Positions 37,501 through 51,200 of a stretch of 64,000 bases of DNA are shown here, piece after piece. The translations under genes were made by a program, and so were the position numbers. Source of the DNA: Hyaloperonospora brassicae (lineage: Eukaryota; Oomycota; Peronosporomycetes; Peronosporales; Peronosporaceae); assembly GCA_947650285.1 (NCBI GenBank), contig CANTFL010001312.1:248001-312000 (forward strand), written 5' to 3'. Each line of letters starts with the position of its first letter. The stretch's first letter is position 1. Below the pieces are notes generated by a model. The model was not told where the DNA came from, did no database searches, and saw only the letters and a list, made by a program, of their open reading frames with translations.

Positions 37501-39945
37501 TTATAAAATATACCCGGGATATTTTTTTTTGAGATGGAGAAAAAGTATCTTGGTTTAATCGCCGTCAGTGGAACAAATCATAAGTGGTCATTGATTACTT
37601 ATAAGAAATTGAATGGCTACTGCAATTAGTCTGGCAACATAATCACCTTTTGATCCCACATCAAATGCCCGATAAACATGGTGACAGTAATAAGCTCTAT
37701 CAGGCATGTTTCATCCGTAAGTCCTCCTATGCTTGTTTTCACAAAACATTAATCCGCTAAATCACGTACTTACACAATATACTATCATGGATGTTTCCTA
37801 AAATTTCTCATGGGAATCATACTTGCTAATCACATCTTTACTCCTTTTTATTACATTTTCTCCGTACTTGTACCATATAAAAGATCCTCTTATCACTTGA
37901 GATAGCGAAGTATGCGCTTTGCGCTGTTTAAGATTCATTGTACATGGGCAGGTAATCCGACCGAGCCTTCGCACCCCACCCTAGCCTTTGCACTGCAGAA
38001 GTAATAATCGGCTGGGTACATGTTACTTGTTGCTGCACTTCCTAACTAATTTTCACGCATATATTTTTCACATAATCATTTTCAACAATACCAATATATT
38101 TATCACTTCTATACTAATTAGAAAAAACTATGAATCGGTTTGTATATATTTCAGAAGAAGCATATTATGAAAATATATTGATAATTAATACTTATCGGAT
38201 GTGGTCGCGAATACCGAAAATTTATCGCATTCAATAGCTATTATGAGAAAAAATCGAGAGCATTTAAGCCTTACAGTTGTTACCTCCTAGACATCCACCA
38301 ACCATTTTCATAGATGGATAACTCAAAATGTTGCCGATCCAAGAGATCGGCGTCAAGAAAAGCCACAGCAGGAGCTAAATCTCAAAAAATAGTTGTACAA
38401 ACTGAAGCGAAGATGCTAAAGCCTACCATTGAATCCTTACAATTATTTCTTGAATTAACTACTAAGCACAAATGTGAGGTCTTGCGTTCGCAGAGTTCGC
38501 AAATTTGCAGAAGCCATATTATCCAAGAGAGTATGAGATTTATATAACATACAGAGTCTTCAAACTAATTGATCATCCAATTTTTTTTTGAATAACAACT
38601 GTGTCCATCATTGATATCGGTTTGGACACATTCGCAAGTGATAACAGCTGCATGATTTATGTAAGATCATCTCGTATACTATGTGTAGTACAATATTAGG
38701 CGTACCTTCGTAAAAGTGCGGTTATGATCTCTGAGATGGAATTCTTTGTTGCTGATACTGCGATTCTTCTCAGTAGATGTTTGTAGACGGTAAGCCTTAC
38801 GACTAATGTTGTATAGCTGAGTAGCTTAAAATTGAATTTCCATGTAAAATTGTAATTTAGCTCTTTGAAGCATCACCCCCACTTTTTGTCTCGTAGTGTC
38901 GCTCCTTAATGCATAAGACCTACCCAAACTTTTAATTGAGTTAGACATCGAAGTTTATTATTATAAGACATTGATAAAGGTCTCGTAGGTATAGGTTCGT
39001 AGTTTGCAGTTCTATGCAAATCTTTAACACATGTTAAATTATAAAAGTGGATTCAAACACATATACTCGTGATATTTTCTTCCCCAGGAGCGGAAGAACA
39101 TTTACTAATGCACACAACATAAATATAATTGGTCTAATTTGCAGTGATGCAGAAATTTAATTTAAGGTATTACGTAACTACATATGACGTACTAACTATT
39201 GCAACAGTATCTGTTGAGAATACTAGAGGTATTTTGTGTCAGAGCGTGTTATAGCAGATATAAACATGTTGCATAGTGGTGTACTTTTACATCGATTAAA
39301 AATTCAGCTCATATGATAAAACAGCATGGTTTTTGCTGTCTCATTCCCAGCACTATTGTACCTCGTATCTGAGGTCCGGGCGAACTATAACCGCACATTT
39401 GATCCTTTCTCCTTCCGCATCAAAAATATTTGGAAAGACATAAAAGAAAGATGTCATTGCCAACATCTAAACGTATAACAACTAACCAAAATATTATTCG
39501 TATCGATATATATTTATGCTTAAACTATTGCCCAATAACTGATGTAAATTAATATGAATCTATGAAAAACACATCATATAATCACAAAGGGTAAACAATA
39601 CATTCGATGAATATAACTTTTAAACTTTTTTCGGAAAATAAATTTTGAAATGCAAGCCCGTATTAATCACAAAATTAATAATTGGTCTAGTCCTAACATA
39701 CTCAAGTTAATGTGCCCAATATAAACCCCACATCTTTGATCATTTTTAATATATCCGTTAAACGGTCGTGATTAACTCCTGCTCTGTTGGATAAGACGCC
39801 GAGAGATCTCTGCCACAGGCTAGCTGCGCTTTCAGAAACCAGTTACGGGAGCAGACGATAGATAATAGGGCGTAAACGCGCCTTCGCATATTCGTCCGTG
39901 ACCGTACACCTAGTTAGTCGGAGCTAAAAATGGTGATATTTCTGT
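34540..39945. other. Long AT-rich spacer, no gene recognised
   Basis: Frames such as 35006-35338 plus (110 codons), 35731-35925 plus, 36153-36341 plus and 38314-38547 plus (77 codons, Lys/Arg-rich start) carry no recognised motif and have AT-driven composition. No structured repeat noticed. Confidence 0.5.
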
Positions 39946-39949
39946 TTTT

Positions 39950-40275
39950 GTTCTTGAAAATTGTTGTTTTAGTTGATGATGTTTAAATTGCTAGCGTCGC
40001 TATTGATGCTACTTTTGTTGCAGTAGCCAATCCCGCTGTTGTTGCTCTGTTGATATTGTTGATGTTGCTACTGCTGTTGTTGAAGGTACTGCGGTCGGTG
40101 TTGTAAGTGCTGCGTGTGGTTTTCGTGCTTACTGTTTTTATTAATAATGTTGCTACAGCTGTTGTTTTATGTGTTGCAATTGTTGATGCTCTGTTGCTCT
40201 GTTGATATTGTTACTGCTGTTGCCGCTTCTGTTTTTTTGCTGTAGGTGCTGCGATTGCTATTGTTGTTGTTCGCC
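39950..40275. repeat. Degenerate TTG/CTG trinucleotide repeat tract
   Basis: Imperfect TGT/TTG/CTG triplets (for example GTTGTTGTTC near 40262, CTGCTGTTGTTG near 40071) recur across about 300 bp with interruptions. On the minus strand they give Asn- and Gln-rich frames such as 40349-40167. An old, decaying microsatellite; a coding origin is possible but not supported. Confidence 0.7.
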
Positions 40276-40279
40276 TTGT

Positions 40280-41715
40280 GGGATCGAATTTTACTTATGC
40301 TTAATAGCTTGCATACTTTATAAGGCTTATTTATATAAATAGACTCCAAAAAATCTAAATTTTCTCTTTAGCTCTAAATGATAAATTATATGCCCGAAGA
40401 CTTCTTCTTCTGCACGAATGTTTTAGGAATCAAACGTGCGATGATGACTTAAGCGTATTACTTGAAGTATTAGGTATTTTTTTAAACGACACCGTTGTCA
40501 CATCATTTATGTCCTAAGGTGATGCTTTTGCACTGTATGCATATTTGTCGTACCCATCTCATATACTCGGATACATGGGTCCGCCTAAACTTGAAGCATT
40601 CTCAACCTTTGTACATTACAGAGGTGATAGTATATTCAATATGAAATAGGATATACCGCCGTATTGTTGCGGATGGAGCTCTATCAGTGCTGATGGAGAA
40701 ATAACAGTGATGGAACAGATATTTACGGCACTATATCATATATCTTAATATGATAAAATAAGCACGTGGATGGTTTACGCGATTATGACAAGATAAAAAT
40801 AAAGTTGGTTTTGTCAGAGCGTCTAATTTCTCCAGCCTATTGGCGTTGTTTTTACTCCACAAAAGATATTAAATGAAAATGTATTCACTTTAAAATACAA
40901 GTACATCATTAAAGCGAACCCAAATTATGATATCAATACTATAATTTGATGTATTCAGGGAGTGACTGCACTTAGACATTCAATGATGCTCAATTTGTCG
41001 TACAGGATCTTCGGTTATGGCCAAATTGGATGAAAATACCACATTTTGTGATTTGACGCTTGTCGATTTCATCTGTCGCTTGTCGCGAGATAATTCTGTT
41101 CGTCTTTAGAATCTGTCATATGTTTTAAAGATGAAGCATCGCACACACTTTTCGTTGTAAAAATATAAATGAATTATCCTTGTGTCATTATCACCATTTA
41201 TAGAATAATTATCGATAAACTACAATATTTTCCATAAAGAGGTATCATAATTGATAGTAGATGTCATTTTACAGTAGTCCTTCAGTACAGGTAATGTTAG
41301 GACTTAAGCTGAGCTAATGTCTTTGATGTAACAGCTCAAGCATTAAACAACTTTGTCTAAAAATTGAGCTGAAAATTATGCTGTTAAATTATTCAATGAT
41401 TTACTAATTGCGACGAGAAAGTATGATTGCGAGCATCCAGTAAATTCACATATATATTCTGGGAGCATCAGTATGTCCACATGAACATATGCGTTTGGAG
41501 TAACCTCCCCTTCTGTTTTTCTGTGCATTTTCGGGCCACTCTCACGATACGTAGCGCTCAATCCCCAGTAAACCGGCTTTAATAGGAAGACAGCGGAGTT
41601 TTTCAGCGTGCAATTTACATTTTCACGTTATTCGATGTCATAGTGTTAAGTCTAGAACATGGCGAAAATGCTGTCGATGATTTTTACGCCCCACATCCTG
41701 GAGTCACGATAGCGT
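40280..41715. other. AT-rich spacer, no gene recognised
   Basis: Only a 61-codon minus-strand frame (41376-41561) is present; it may be downstream sequence of the MULE remnant that follows. Nothing else noted. Confidence 0.45.
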
Positions 41716-41718
41716 TGT

Positions 41719-42180
41719 CTATATACTAGAGCAATTCGAGTTGCCATCTTTTCGTATAAATTTTCGGTCAAGAATGGGCCAGATTACACGCCAAAACTTC
41801 AGCACTTTGAACTTGACCTTCTCGATAAATTTTTTGCCATGTGCCTGGAGCAAAAAGAGTGTGGTATGTCTGTTGCCGTTGTCCGCATAAATTGTATAAG
41901 TCACCTGTATCGATCCGATTTCATAATCGACGGATATGGATTGATGCGGAAAATTTTAGGTTTATAAAAACCAGCTTCAGTTATCCTTATTCACCATCGG
42001 TACAGTTTTAACCCGACTAATTTAAAATTCGTGACTTTATTTCGAGAGCACGCAACAAGCAATATTATGCCGATTAGAGTCTTCAAAAAAGTACCATCCA
42101 CCAATATGACTTGCTCGGGGTATCTCCTCCATGCTTAAATTACTTCTTAAAAATTAAGGTATAATCGCTTAAATTTATTT
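41719..42180 (-). pseudogene. MULE transposase remnant, minus strand
   Basis: Minus-strand translation contains VILVDGTFLK followed by GIILLVACSRNK and KLVGLKLY, the standard first-aspartate region of MULE transposases; the Asp codon is 42098-42096. The block continues in this frame through GFYKPKIF. The best open frame then changes to 41904-41719 (61 codons), which lacks clear motifs. The second Asp and the Glu were not found. No terminal inverted repeats were located. It is a short, decayed piece of a third MULE copy, distinct in sequence from those at 9.3-13.5 kb and 24.2 kb. Confidence 0.55.
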
Positions 42181-42770
42181 TTGAAGATATCAATCACAGC
42201 CATGTGACGTCTATTCCTCAGTTCTGTGACGTAAGGTGAGATCAGACCGTATTGCTCAGCATATTTAAGTGGATATTATAGAAGTAATACTAAGTGCATT
42301 GATGCATTTCACGTAACTCGCAAAAATTCCTTCGTTTCTCAGCTTCACTCAAATCATCACAGGATATACTTTCCGTCCAAAAGCCATGGACACATCTCTG
42401 AATGCAAAGGTTCAAACAACTTGTTAAGACGTCACGCGTTGTTGAGCACCTTCGCTAGATTTGTAAACCTGGTAAGCGTATAATGAAAATATTGTAGGTC
42501 GACCGAACGTGTGAGAGAACGCAATATGATAATCAAATTGACAGTCACTGTGTGCACTCGGCTTTGTAACGTTGTCTATCACTCTTAACATCGCGAAACG
42601 GACGGTTTCATCTTCTAGTAAACTTTATGACGGTTTAAGTTCTGTCGCTATTACTAGAATAGCCCTACTTTTTGAAGATGCTGTAAACCAGGCGCTCTTC
42701 GTCGTCGCTCTCCATTGCTGATGGTTCCGAGCCCGACATATTTGGGTTTTATTCAGTATTGTGGACATCA

Positions 42771-42900
42771 ATTTCATGTGAACCACAATGGCATGAGTAT
42801 TTTAAAACATAGTATTTCATGTATGCCACATTATGTTGAGTATAATAGGACGTGGGATTACATGTGTACCACATTAACTTAAGTATAGAAGGACGTGAAG
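42771..42900. repeat. Three tandem copies of a 43-bp unit
   Basis: Units 42771-42813, 42814-42856 and 42857-42900 all begin ATTTCATGT or ATTACATGT, continue with an (A)CCACA motif and an AGTAT run, and the last two end in GGACGTG. They are diverged but in register; the third unit is one base longer. Confidence 0.75.
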
Positions 42901-43402
42901 AATTTATTTTGCAATTAAATGGATTTCTTTATTTATTTTTAAACAATGTTTTGGGCTTTGCCGTGGTGAAATGAACCGGCGTACGGACGTAACAATGTAG
43001 CTTTAAACTGGTGTTGTAAAGTATAGGGATAGCCTGTAGTAACACAACATCGACTTTCATTACACATATTACTGCTAGCTTGGTCGGTAAAACGGGCTGA
43101 TCATTCAACGAAAATTCCTAGTACGTCGCTCCTCTTTTGTTAATACGGCATATTCCTCCCTGGTACCTCCACACTAGTATATCAAGATACGGTGGTCATC
43201 ATATAAGCTTCTAAATTTTACAATGAGGTGACACAACATTATAAAGCGGACTCCAATGCTATTCACGTTCTTAGCAGCTGTCTAGCGCACAGTAAGTCCA
43301 CTTAAAAGAATCCCGGTTTTCTCCTCGAAAGAATCCTGGCTCTACACTCTAAAATTATAACAAAAAGGCGTCTAAATTGGTATATCAGCGACTCGTACCT
43401 AG

Positions 43403-43702
43403 TCAATACATATAACGGTTTATGTAGCTACGGGCAAGTAGTTGGTTGTCGACAAGGCTCTTTACCTTGGGGGTTGCAGCCGTTACCGAACCCAAGCCTT
43501 CAACATCGTTTAGAGCCATCAAATAAATCGCTATATTACTAATAATTGAATTTTTGACGGCAGGCATGAATAGCTCACGATCGGACATAACGCCAGTGTA
43601 ACCTGGATTTTTACAAAAGATATTATGCGCTGTGTTTGTACTTTGTTTGGTTCTCCAAGCCTCGTTTAATAGAACTGTAGTTTTTCTTTTACCTTTTCGC
43701 AT
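43403..43702 (-). other. 99-codon minus-strand ORF, faint MULE second-Asp motif
   Basis: The frame includes VMSDRELFMPAVKNS, which resembles the SDR...L..AV segment around the second catalytic Asp of MULE transposases. The flanking residues (basic N-terminus MRKGKRK and the C-terminal part) do not support the match further. It lies 1.2 kb from the MULE remnant at 41.7-42.2 kb, on the same strand, but upstream in minus-strand sense, which is the wrong order for one element. Function unknown. Confidence 0.25.
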
Positions 43703-43704
43703 AT

Positions 43705-45035
43705 TCGCTAAATGAATTTTGAAGCTTCCATTACCGTAAGTTATTTGAAAAAGTCCATTGACATTATAGTTCGCTGACCATATTATCGACGGCTTTAACT
43801 CGACGAGCCCGAACTTGCCGGTCTATGATGCATCACAAGTCGATTCATGGTTACTCTAATATATGATTACCCTACACTTGGCAGAGTCGTGGTACAATTC
43901 AAACGCAGCGAGTCAATCGACTCATCATATTGCTTTCAAATTTTTCTTTTTTTATAGGACCCTTTATTTCCATTAGACATCTTGTTGGTGCGCTGACGTT
44001 GCTGTCTTGACATACATACTATTTACTCATTCGTTTACTTACTTGATTCCCCTTTTCTCGATGGTCCCTTTTTGGTTTTTATGCATTTTATCAAATGTCA
44101 TTTTTTTGGGGCGACCAATGCGTTGAAATAGCTAGTCAATTTGTCTTCTTATGTCATTTCGATTGGTTTCAGGGAGACTTACCGCGATCTGTACAACAAT
44201 CATACCAAGTAGACTACTATAATTCCCGAGCAACATCGCTGGTTAGTTGTAATATTAGGGGCTACAGACATCTTTCACAATTTTAATTTATCGACTCCAT
44301 CTGTAGTCGGGGTCAAGGGTGTGTGATTGACCAAAAGCCTTCGTTAGGCATGTCGCTCCTCAATTTGAAAAACTTGGTGGATCTACGGCTGTTTCGTCAT
44401 CTTTGCTGTGTCAATTCGTCCACGGCTCATAAGGTAATGTTTGTTTCTCCCGTTCCAGACACTTAATCGATTGACCTGGTTGCACATGAGCCTGCAATTA
44501 CAGTGGAAGTTCATTGCCTTTTACAAAATAAAATGAGCATGTACAGCTCCGTTGGATAAAATGATATTGCATTATCGACCAAATGTCCTACGAACTTCGT
44601 CCTTTCCTCTATATTTCTTTGCATATATCCATACTTCGCGAGTAACCATTCTCTCACTCGACACTTCTGGAGAAAAAAAGTGGCATCTTTATTGCTAATC
44701 ACTCCGTATTTGTCGTGTTTCACTATATATTTGTGTCCCGATATCATTTGGAGAACTCATCCTCTTGTAGATGTATAGTAGTGTTATCACAATTTCTCTT
44801 CACTTAAAAAAACCGGTTGCTAAATATTATAAAAGCGTTTAAGTATCAAAATTTCGATTTTTAAGAACAAGGAGGCAAACGAAAAATTGCACAAATAGCT
44901 TACTAGCTCGAATTGTCTGTTAGAAAAATTACAAAGCACCACGATAAGAATTCTGTTTTAGTTTAAAAAATTGACTCCTATTCATAAGGCTGATGTGACA
45001 ATTTATAACGGATCATCGATTCCCTCACTTGGCTA
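43705..45035. other. AT-rich spacer, no gene recognised
   Basis: Short frames (44095-44286 plus, 44511-44747 minus) without motifs. The segment TGTGTCAATTCGTCCAC near 44409-44425 recurs almost exactly near 46066-46083, hinting at a dispersed repeat. Confidence 0.35.
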
Positions 45036-45042
45036 ATAGACG

Positions 45043-45285
45043 TTAGCATAGCTCGTCCCACCACTGTCCATTAATGATGCCGCTGTAGCTACCTGATACT
45101 AATGTCGCAACGTTGTCTATGTGCAACAGCATACAAAATTCTATTAAAGTCGCTATGAACTCAAAAGCAGTCAGCATCAGAATGTTCGGTAGCAGATAGC
45201 GCGCCTGATCCCAGGAAACGTTCGATGTATAGAAGATCCGAACGTTGATGTTGCGATGCAGAGTAATATTCATAGAATAATGTTC
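45043..45285 (-). pseudogene. Fragment of an oomycete multi-pass membrane protein family, minus strand
   Basis: The minus-strand frame of 76 codons includes RIFYTSNVSWDQARYLLPNI followed by LMLTAFEFIATLIEFCMLLH. This resembles the repeated oomycete transmembrane proteins that have an LPN..YYP segment, then a DQ..RTL.N motif, and then a helix with a conserved Phe-Glu or Leu-Glu. Only this helix-loop unit survives; the LAF.LETQ segment expected next is not in frame. Assignment rests on remembered family patterns, and the molecular role of the family is not known to me. Confidence 0.35.
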
Positions 45286-45289
45286 CGGG

Positions 45290-48200
45290 TCGGCCGCACT
45301 CGACGCTACTTCAGATACTTATCGATTTGAGTAGTAAATCGACCATTGGAAAATCGATGCGTCAAAACTTAACGAGTAGCAACTAGAAAAGTCGAGAGCG
45401 CGACCATTTTGGATCAGTTGACAAGTAGTATGTACGATTCACAAGATAGTGTAGGACCCACTCGAGTAGAGCTACCTGACTGTGAATAAAAGGTTATCAA
45501 TACAGATGAGAATTGTTCTATTCTTATACGCGCGTGCACTTTGCGGAAGGTTTCACGCAGGGAAGATTATGCCTGCCGTCGAACCTCGGCAAGCACAATT
45601 TGAGGAGGGTTCACTGGCACCACCAAGATGATTAAGCGCCCATGGTGGGCACTGGCTTCCAGATCACGCTTAAACTTGTCGAGCGACAAGCCGGTTGGGC
45701 ATAGACGGAACTATTCAAGTCTTATTGGGAGAAAAGTTGGTAGAGCAAATAGACTGACCGTTCAATTCTTCTCTCGTGACAAGCCGTAGGGCAACAGCTT
45801 AGAGCAGCGTAAATATTCTGGTCGGGTGTATACTACTCCTTGTAATCTGTAAAAGCTCGTAACGCGTTGGCGTTTGCCCTATGATGTGAAGTAAGAGAAG
45901 GTGAAAGGTTTATAAGCTTTTTTTCTTAGGCAAGCACCTGTCGAATTTGGTTGCAAAAAATCAGTTTGCCAAAATTCACAACAACAGTTGAAGAAATGAA
46001 CTGCTAAGGAAAGTCGTTCAATTCCACAACATTATCCCAACCCGCCGATCATCTCAGCGATATCGTTGTGTTAATTCGTCCACAGGGAAGTATTACAATT
46101 TAGATTGACGGATATGTTACACTTTGAAAGCTACTGTCGAAGATAAATAGTAATATATGGTATATTCCTGGAGAGATAAATTTTCAGTTTTGTGTTAAAT
46201 ATTTCTCGGGGCGCAACTTCGCAGTCTTAACAACATTCGTAGGGAATATATCTTTCATACTTTTACATAGCGATTGAGATATATGATATATAAGTGCGGT
46301 ATAATTCTCTCTATTTTTGCTCGTAAAGTGTCTACGTACCTTGTTTCATCCTGTCGACCCAATGGTTTTCATCAAGCATATATTCGACCTATAATTTAAA
46401 TTATTTATTTTGATCGACCTCCGTACAACCCGAGATAGTATCCTCGTCATATACGACCCATTATTCAAAGATGTATGTCTCGTCATTCTCAAATCACTCA
46501 TCGGTGTCTTCTTATTTTCAACAATCTTGGACTCTCCTTGAAGTCCCGCTTGATACCTGACATCTATATCCGTGTCATCGACAACTTTATTAATTTAGCC
46601 ATATCTGAAGTCCGTGTTCTTGCCTCCTTTGCCTATCATGATGTTAACGAAGAAAACGATTTCATGCAGTAATAAGCCTTAGTCGAGTCTTTATTATCGC
46701 CGACTGAGGTTAGCAGTTTCCTGTCAACTTCTTCTACACCCTAAACTTCTGGACTAGTGTCAACGAACCTTTTACCGATGATTAGCTCGACGCATTTTAT
46801 CTAATGGTCGAACCATGTTTGTGTCGCAAAACCGTTTCCAAACATTCTAAATAAGGACTCAGTTCAGACTTATTTGACAAAGGTTAGCTTTGTCGACAAG
46901 GGTAGCCAAGCGTCGCATATATCAGTACCTGAAAAGCCATACACCGACCGTAAATCGTACCGCATCCATCTGAACCCTCCAAGACGATGACTCCTAAATC
47001 TTGCGTTATAATTATAAAAAAAGTGCGGGCTGACGATTAAGCATGGAGGAAATTCCTAAGGCTTGTGCTTCTGGGAATGCCTCTGTATCGCTTTCACCAA
47101 AGCAATCACCTGTGGCTCCGACAGCTGTAGTACGAAGGGTTTACTGCGTCCAAAGTTATGAGAGTGGTCAACACACCAGCTCGTCGAAGCAGTAAATGCA
47201 GATGTGATATCTACGCCGCTGCAAACGGCCAAGCCAAAGATTTCTGTATCTGCATCCACATCATCTATTTTTCCACATTTGATAACATCATGGGCAAAAG
47301 TGAAAGATTAACGTCATTTGTTTTGCTGCAAAAGCTGTGATTGCCGAAGCTCTAGGCAATGTCCATCTGCTTTGCCCTAACTCGTATAAGTCAAATGGTT
47401 CCTGATAACTACCGGTCAACTATAATAATGCGTGCGAGGTATGACGTAACACTATACCACGATCGTCCGTCCAATTCTGATGCTTACCTTACCGCCCAAG
47501 CACCCGTCTGTCAGGTGACACTTGGTTCAAGGTCCTGCTTTTTTCCACTACGGCATCTCTCTCTGTACTTATCGCTTTTAAAATTTTTTTACAAATTGTC
47601 GATTTTAACCAACAAAATTTGGCGTTCATATGACCAACGCCTGATTTTTTACGCGTGATCAGTAAAGACGAGGAGCGATATTACTTGCAGTTGGTTTAAA
47701 TGTGAGTTGCATATATACGTTGTTGGGATGCTGAGGTGATACTTGAATTAGGTAGTGCGGTAAATATCTGCGATCCTATGAATTTATAAGGTATAAAAAT
47801 CTCTTGATGATCGTTCAATGTATTTTGTGCGCGTATTCATTGAGTCTTAAAGTCGGGTGTCCTACTGCGGTAGATTCCTGATCTTAATTATGCCTGTGCG
47901 GCCGTAAATATTTCAATAATATATTCCGTGGACAGAATAAGCCGTTGATGTAAAGTTTTATGTTTTTCTTCTTAAGGTGGTAGTAAAATGTAGAAAGTGA
48001 GAATCTCCGAGCGGTGTGGCTGTGTGATTATTGTTAGGAAACCCTCTGACTCTACGCAGAGTAACTGTTATAGCCGTCTGTTCCGCTTATCTTAGATCAT
48101 AAGCTATGCACAGAAAGTGACTTTTTGACTATTTTAAAGCGCTGAATGCACTTGAACGATATGAAACCCATCAGGTCTGGTTTTGTATTCACCCATGGCA

Positions 48201-51200
48201 GCACTCGTACAACATGCTTCCCCCGACTTCGCAACACGAAACCGAATAAAATATGTGGAGGCTTTCGCGGCCACAAAAAACCTTCTTATAGTCCAGATAA
48301 AGTAAACCGATAAATTGTACATTTTGAGTGTTGATTAATCTGGTCTCTGACAGTGAAATTGCCACGAAGCGCAGGTTTTTATCAAAGCTTCTCGTAGCGT
48401 ATATATTGTGTCTTGTTGACATTTGGACACGGCATTCAACAACATTTAGTCACCATCAATTTTCTCACTAGTTTTAACGAATTATGTTTTTTGTAAAGGA
48501 TTTATGCAGCCATACAATTTGACATAGTAACGTCTCTTCTCCATCTACGTGCTTGTATTCACTTTATATTGTTATACCTATACAAATAATGTTCTGTTTA
48601 TCTACGACTTACGTGTTTTTGGACGATCCATCTTGTTCTTTCAAATACAAAAGTTCAAAAGAGGAACCTTATACATGACGGGATGATCAACGAACAACAT
48701 TTGACTTTTGGTACCCCGCCCACATCTATAGTAGGCTTGATGAACTCTGGTCAGCTGAGGTCAATCGCTGGAAATCAGCATGACTGATAGTTTTAGCTTC
48801 ATACCTTCCGCTGCCCAATTTCGGCATCCAACTACTTTCCGTGGATCTTTTACGTCGGAATCGACCCAATCTGTATCGATTTAAATACCTTTATAACAGT
48901 CGGTCGTATTATTTATTTGTCATATGTTTTAATCGCGATATAGGAACGACTGGTAACTATTGGTACTGATTATGACTGGTTAGTCCTTCTCAAAACAAAT
49001 TGTTCATCTCTCTATATACCTTGAGCTGGTCTATGTCATCAGTAAAATTGTCTTCGCTGACACTACATTAATTTTTTCCATGAGCAACTGTTTATAATCT
49101 CTTATATATGTTTTTTTGTCATACGGCTTGTCAAAAAATACATTTGAATTTCCAGATTAACTTTGCACTAATCTTTAATTGTTTAAGCGAAACATTCCTT
49201 TCTCCATCTTTTACCTACTTTATGATCAACTTGGTGTCATAGCTCTTTTTAGCTTTTCGTTCAATGTAACTTGTGTCATGTTTGCTCTCCCTTTAAATAC
49301 CACTTTGTCGTGCACAAGGGACTATTCTGCTGCTTGATGAGCGTGCGACGTCACATGACCGGGTTTTGTCAAATCACCTATCCGCTTAAGTGGTGAAATC
49401 GATCTTACATTTTTAAAGCGATGTTTGCTGTTATACATGTCCCGACTTACCGACGCACGGATTAAACACTTCTGTAGGTGCATTCTTAAACAACGTATTA
49501 CGTACCTTGATTGCAGTTAATCGGTATGACTTCAGTACTTCTTAATGGCGTTAAGAGATGCTAATATTTCACTGTAATTTTGGCAAATTCACTCTTGTTT
49601 AAATGTAGAACTCGATCTCTTTCATGTTAGATTAATAAATAGTCGATCTATCGGCTGCAAATCACAGTGATAATCAGCAGGTATATTCCCATCAAAATCA
49701 ACGGATATTCAAGTACTTTGATCTCCATTTAAGAACACACATTTGCAGTTAGAAGCGTAAAATAAGATCAATAAGTATGGCTACTAAAACAATGGATTGA
49801 TCTAATGGGATCGTTTACGAATATCTATTGCGGGACAGCACATCATATAAAAAGAGTGATGCACCGAATGACAAGGTCATCTATCTGTTTCATTCCAGCC
49901 GATGTGACATGGTTTTGGATGCTTTCGGGGCCGATGGATCAGTATAAATCCCACATGTCGGATGCGTGTTGAAATAATGAAGGCAGGGCCGGGAGTTTGT
50001 CTGCACCCAACCATCTATATACCTAAAACAAAAGCTGTTACGATTAAATTATGAACTTGTGATATTACATATATTGATAGTTGTTGTTATATATTAAAGG
50101 AGATAAATGAAGATGGGCGCTCATGATGGCCCTCTCTAATATAGGTACAAAGATATGGTATAATAAGTAGGAATGTATGCCACAAAGTAGGTTAATGCAT
50201 AATATCAAGCGCAACTTTTGGATTTGTCGGCGATATTGTAAATTATATGTCAATAATTAAAATAAAATGTAAGATTCGAGATATGAATTATATTGCGCGA
50301 ACGATACAATATTGCGAATTTAGCGTAATTATTTGGATTTTGGTCAGGCATTTGACCACGTGACCAAGATAAGAAGTTAGCATATCAGTGACATGAGTTT
50401 AATAAAAAATTTCGGTTTCAGATGGCTGTGATGAAAGGTGGAAGATTATAATGGTCGGTTGGTATTCATTCCCATCTAATTATTTTGGTTTAAAAGCGCT
50501 CTCTTTCAATCACAAATACTTAACTTTTCGACGTCTGAAAAAACGCGTGATCGAGACGAAGAAGACGGATTTCAATATGTTTGGCCAAGATCGAGAAGGT
50601 CAGTCCTGGGACTTTGAACTCGGGTCTCGCGCGTGCATATATTGATTTGACTGCGATTGAATGCATTCAGAAGGGAAGGATTTGAATCCAAAGATTGCGA
50701 GACGTCTCTAGGGGTCTGAAGATCAAAGCAAGCAGTTTTATGACTGGACCGCGACTGATTGCGATACAAGTAAACCCGATCCATGTGTGAAGCTTTCTGT
50801 GCGGATCTCAAATCTTTATTTCAACCAAGAGCGCGATAGACATCGCTTAAGGTCATTTTGTAGAGCGCAAGATAACAAAAATGTCGGGTACACAAGGTAA
50901 GCACAGGGTCATGCAGTATGGCAAATATGGATTATACCTTTCGTGAATCGGCTAGTATGAATAAGTGGAAGATCACGCTTAGCATTAGCAATTTTGTGGT
51001 ATCTACTTTACTGCAGCCTTTTTAATCGAGGGTTGATAATTTGTGCATGATTTTTCACAAAACGATCTGATTTTTTTAGCTTCAATCTATCTCGGTACAA
51101 TCCACATCTCCTCGTTTTTCAACTATGACTCACTGAGCAATCTTTCGATCTCAGAATCACGTTCATGTTATTTTTGATGCGTTGAATCGCTGTAAAGCTG

